NCBI GenBank assembly: GCA_964615375.1
Contig: CAZTOW010000002.1
Span: forward strand, 248,001 to 312,000
Length of the DNA: 64,000 nt
Source of the DNA: CAZKWG01 sp964615375
GTDB taxonomy: Bacteria; Myxococcota_A; UBA796; CAZKWG01
Reading direction: 5' to 3'
The notes beneath the pieces are model-generated. The model did not search any database, was not told the origin of the DNA, and saw only the letters and a list, made by a program, of their open reading frames with translations. This document shows positions 61,761-64,000 of this stretch, piece after piece; within the stretch, counting starts at the first letter, position 1; every line of letters starts with the position of its first letter. The position numbers and the translations under genes were made by a program.

Positions 61761-63273
61761 GGCGCTGCTCCTCGCGTGCGGGCTGGGGGAAGCGGAGGGT
61801 GAAGGTGGTGCCCGCGCCCTCCTGGCTCTCTACGCCGATCTCGCCGCCGTGCGCGCTGACGATGCGGTGAACGGTGGCGAGCCCCAGGCCGGTCCCGCCG
61901 ACCCGCGTGGTGAAGAAGGGATCGAAGAGCCGGTGCTGCACGCTCACCGGGATGCCCACGCCCGTGTCGCGCACGGTCACGAGGAGGGCGTCTCCGCGTA
62001 TCGCGGCGTTCACCGTGACACTTCCTCGCTCCGGGATGGCCTGGGCGGCGTTCAGCATCAGGTTCCAGACGACCTGCTTGAAGCGGCCGGGATCGAGGTA
62101 CACCTGGGGCAGCTCATCGAGCTCCATCTGAACACTGATCCGGTCCCGAAAGCGAGGATCCATCCGCATGCTGGCCACGACATCCGTGAGAATCGTGCTC
62201 GCGTCCGAGGAGATCACGTTGAGCGAGAGCGGCCTCGCCGGGTCCAGGAGCTCCTCGACCAGGCCGTTGATGCGGCGCACCTCCCGCAGCATGATGTCGT
62301 AGAGGGGGTCGGGGTGCTCCTCGGCCACGAGCTGCACGGCGCCGGAGAGGCTGGCCAGCGGGTTGCGGATCTCGTGGGCGAGCGCGGCGGTGAGGCGCCC
62401 GACCGCGCCCAGTCGCTCCTCGCGCGCGAGGTTGTCCTCCATCTGGCGGAGGCGGGTGACGTCCTCGATGAGCACGACCTCGCCGCCGGTCACCAGCGGG
62501 CTGCGGCTGCAGAGCAGGTGCCGGACCTCGTCGCCGACGCGGACGGGCTGCTCCCAGCGCTCGTCCTCGGGGGTGAGCAGGTCGCGCAGGCGCCGGCCCT
62601 CGCAGGGACCGAGCACGCGCCGGGCGGCGGCGTTGACCTCCAGGATCCGCCCGCCCCGGTCCACCCGCAGGACCCCGGCGGAGAGCTCGTCCAGGACGGC
62701 GCTGCGCTCGGCGCGCTCGACCCGGGCCCGCTCGTAGGGCAGGCGCACGAGCATCCCGATCAGCAGCAGCGCGAGGCCGCGGAGGACGAGCTCATAGGCC
62801 AGCTCGAAGCCGTCCAGCGTCCACAGCGGCGTCGGAAGCAGACTGTTCACGGTGAGCGAGCTACCCAGGAAGAGGGCCGTGTCCAGCCCGGCGACGATGA
62901 GGGCGGCGTTGGGGCTGGCCAGGATGCCCGCCGCGGAGATGTTGACGACGTAGAGCACGAAGAGGGCGCTGCGCGGACCCGCGCTGGCCTGGATGAGGAT
63001 CGTGACCAGCACGGCGTCCAGCGCGAGCTGAGACCAGAGGTAGGCGGGGTTCCGGCCGAAGCGCGGACCCAGCGCGGCGCCGAGCGCCCAGGCGCTCATG
63101 CTCCCGAGCCCCAACGCCAGCAGCACCTTCGGGTCGAAGACCGGCAGCGACTGCGGCAGATCCTTGACCAGCGGGACGCTGAGCACGAGCAGCGTGCCCA
63201 CGACCAGCCGAACGAAGAGGTAGAGGGCCAGCGGGCGCTGGCCGAGCGCGCCCACCGCCAGAGGCGCGCCCAT
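61750..63273 (-). CDS. pilS: PilS sensor histidine kinase
   Basis: 507 residues. Six membrane segments (about 15-170), a PAS-like domain (VLDELSAGVLRVDRGGRILEVNAAARRVLG), the H-box ALAHEIRNPLASLSG with His300, and the catalytic ATPase motifs VVWNLMLNAAQAI, VRDTGVGIP, DPFFTTRVGGTGLGL. Phosphorylates PilR. ATG 63273 starts three bases before the pilC stop. Longer in-frame starts are shadows of pilC. Confidence 0.96.
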
Positions 63274-63275
63274 GC

Positions 63276-64000
63276 TCAGGAGCCGATGTTGGAGGCCATG
63301 GTGAAGATCGGCATGTACATGGCGATGACGAGGCCGCCGATGACGATACCGAGGAAGGCCATGATGAGCGGCTCCATCATGCTGGTGAGGTTCTCCACCG
63401 CCTGATCGACCTCCTCCTCGTAGAAGTCGGCGATCTTGTTCATCATGACGTCCAGCGCGCCCGTGGCCTCGCCGACGCTGATCATCTGGCAGACCATGCT
63501 CGGGAAGACCTTGGACTCCGTGAGCGGCTCGGCGATCGTGCGGCCCTCGGAGATGCTGTCGCGCACCTTGAAGATGGCGTTCTCGATGACCTTGTTGCCC
63601 GAGGTGCGCGCGCAGATGTCCAGCCCCTCCAGGATGGGCACGCCGCTGGAGATCATCGTCCCCATCGTGCGGCAGAAGCGCGCCACCGCCACCTTCGTCA
63701 GCAGGTCGCCGAAGATGGGCAGCTTGAGCAGGAAGGAGTCGATCATCACGCGCCCCTTCTTGTTCCGGTACATCGTGCGGATGCCGTAGAAGACGCCGGC
63801 GCCGCCGATGACCAGGAACAGGAAGTTCGCCTGCAGCCACTTGGACAGGTCGATGACGAACTGCGTGGGCGCGGGGAGCGCGCTGCCGAACTCGGCGAAC
63901 ATCTCCTCGAAGGTGGGCACGACCTTCAGCAGCAGCAGGGTGACGACGCCCGTGGCGACGACCATGACGATGACGGGGTAGCTCATCGCGCCCTTGATCT
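63276..64000 (-). CDS. pilC: Type IV pilus inner-membrane protein PilC, partial (N-terminus beyond right edge)
   Basis: About the last 240 residues of PilC. The frame is open to the right edge, reading IKGAMSYPVIVMVVA, with further landmarks KVVPTFEEMF, the GspF/PilC segment MGTMISSGVPILEGLDICARTSGN and a C-terminal membrane segment MEPLIMAFLGIVIGGLVIAMYMPIF. PilC forms the inner-membrane platform of the pilus. The start must lie outside the window, so the internal ATG at 63986 is not used. Confidence 0.95.
   Translation of the reverse strand, partial: IKGAMSYPVIVMVVATGVVTLLLLKVVPTFEEMFAEFGSALPAPTQFVIDLSKWLQANFLFLVIGGAGVFYGIRTMYRNKKGRVMIDSFLLKLPIFGDLLTKVAVARFCRTMGTMISSGVPILEGLDICARTSGNKVIENAIFKVRDSISEGRTIAEPLTESKVFPSMVCQMISVGEATGALDVMMNKIADFYEEEVDQAVENLTSMMEPLIMAFLGIVIGGLVIAMYMPIFTMASNIGS

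Overview
This is a 64 kb stretch of very GC-rich, gene-dense bacterial chromosome, almost certainly a metagenome-type assembly, since it carries one 100-N scaffold gap. Several features point to a Myxococcota-like (former Deltaproteobacteria) organism: a pilC-pilS-pilR-pilA type IV pilus block, a MopE-type Cys/Asp metal-binding motif joined to FG-GAP repeats, a Ser/Thr kinase with a membrane anchor, many Asp/Gly/Thr-rich lipoproteins, a TonB-ExbB-ExbD-ExbD set and a TamA/TamB pair. The lineage is inferred from gene content only. I saw no rRNA, tRNA, CRISPR array, prophage or insertion sequence.

Layout. 1-8447: a partial glycosyltransferase diverges from a tightly overlapping operon of membrane sulfatase, ThDP enzyme, MBOAT acyltransferase, SGNH-like protein, cysteine dioxygenase and outer-membrane-type protein. 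8544-13412: a small membrane protein, a Ser/Thr kinase with a coupled exported protein, and an FG-GAP/MopE surface protein. 13618-17776: a Met-Gly repeat membrane protein interrupted by the assembly gap, a GT-C-like membrane protein, and a sigma54 activator with a degenerate receiver. 17799-25620: lipoprotein, ceramidase-like lipoprotein, deoxynucleoside kinase, a PEP-synthase/rifampin-phosphotransferase-like protein and PruA. 26021-30322: bacterial XPB helicase, its helicase-associated/WYL-like partner and XseB. 30414-32859: TonB, ExbB and two ExbD. 32869-40367: RecX and L33 diverging from a TamA/TamB pair. 40371-44133: metallophosphoesterase, two small proteins, TlyA, IspA and S4. 44386-46553: a pseudopilin and a HEAT-repeat protein. 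46554-49818: a well-marked regulatory region, class II ribonucleotide reductase and an intrinsic terminator. 49823-54997: BtpA family protein, small exported proteins and a large TPR membrane protein. 55074-64000: EtfA, EtfB, a TetR regulator, an HPPK-transaldolase reading frame, a TPR-like protein, and pilA, pilR, pilS and pilC (partial).

How it fits together. The strongest regulatory readings are two. Tandem NrdR-like boxes exactly 31 bp apart lie just upstream of a TTGACC-17-TACAGA promoter in front of nrdJ, with DnaA-box-like repeats further upstream. A near-consensus sigma54 promoter precedes pilA, with a tandem 18-bp repeat upstream where PilR would be expected to bind. The most unusual protein-level observations are an uninterrupted folK-transaldolase frame, a sigma54 activator whose phospho-acceptor Asp reads Ser, and a sulfatase/ThDP/MBOAT/SGNH/cysteine-dioxygenase operon that may make an undescribed surface modification.
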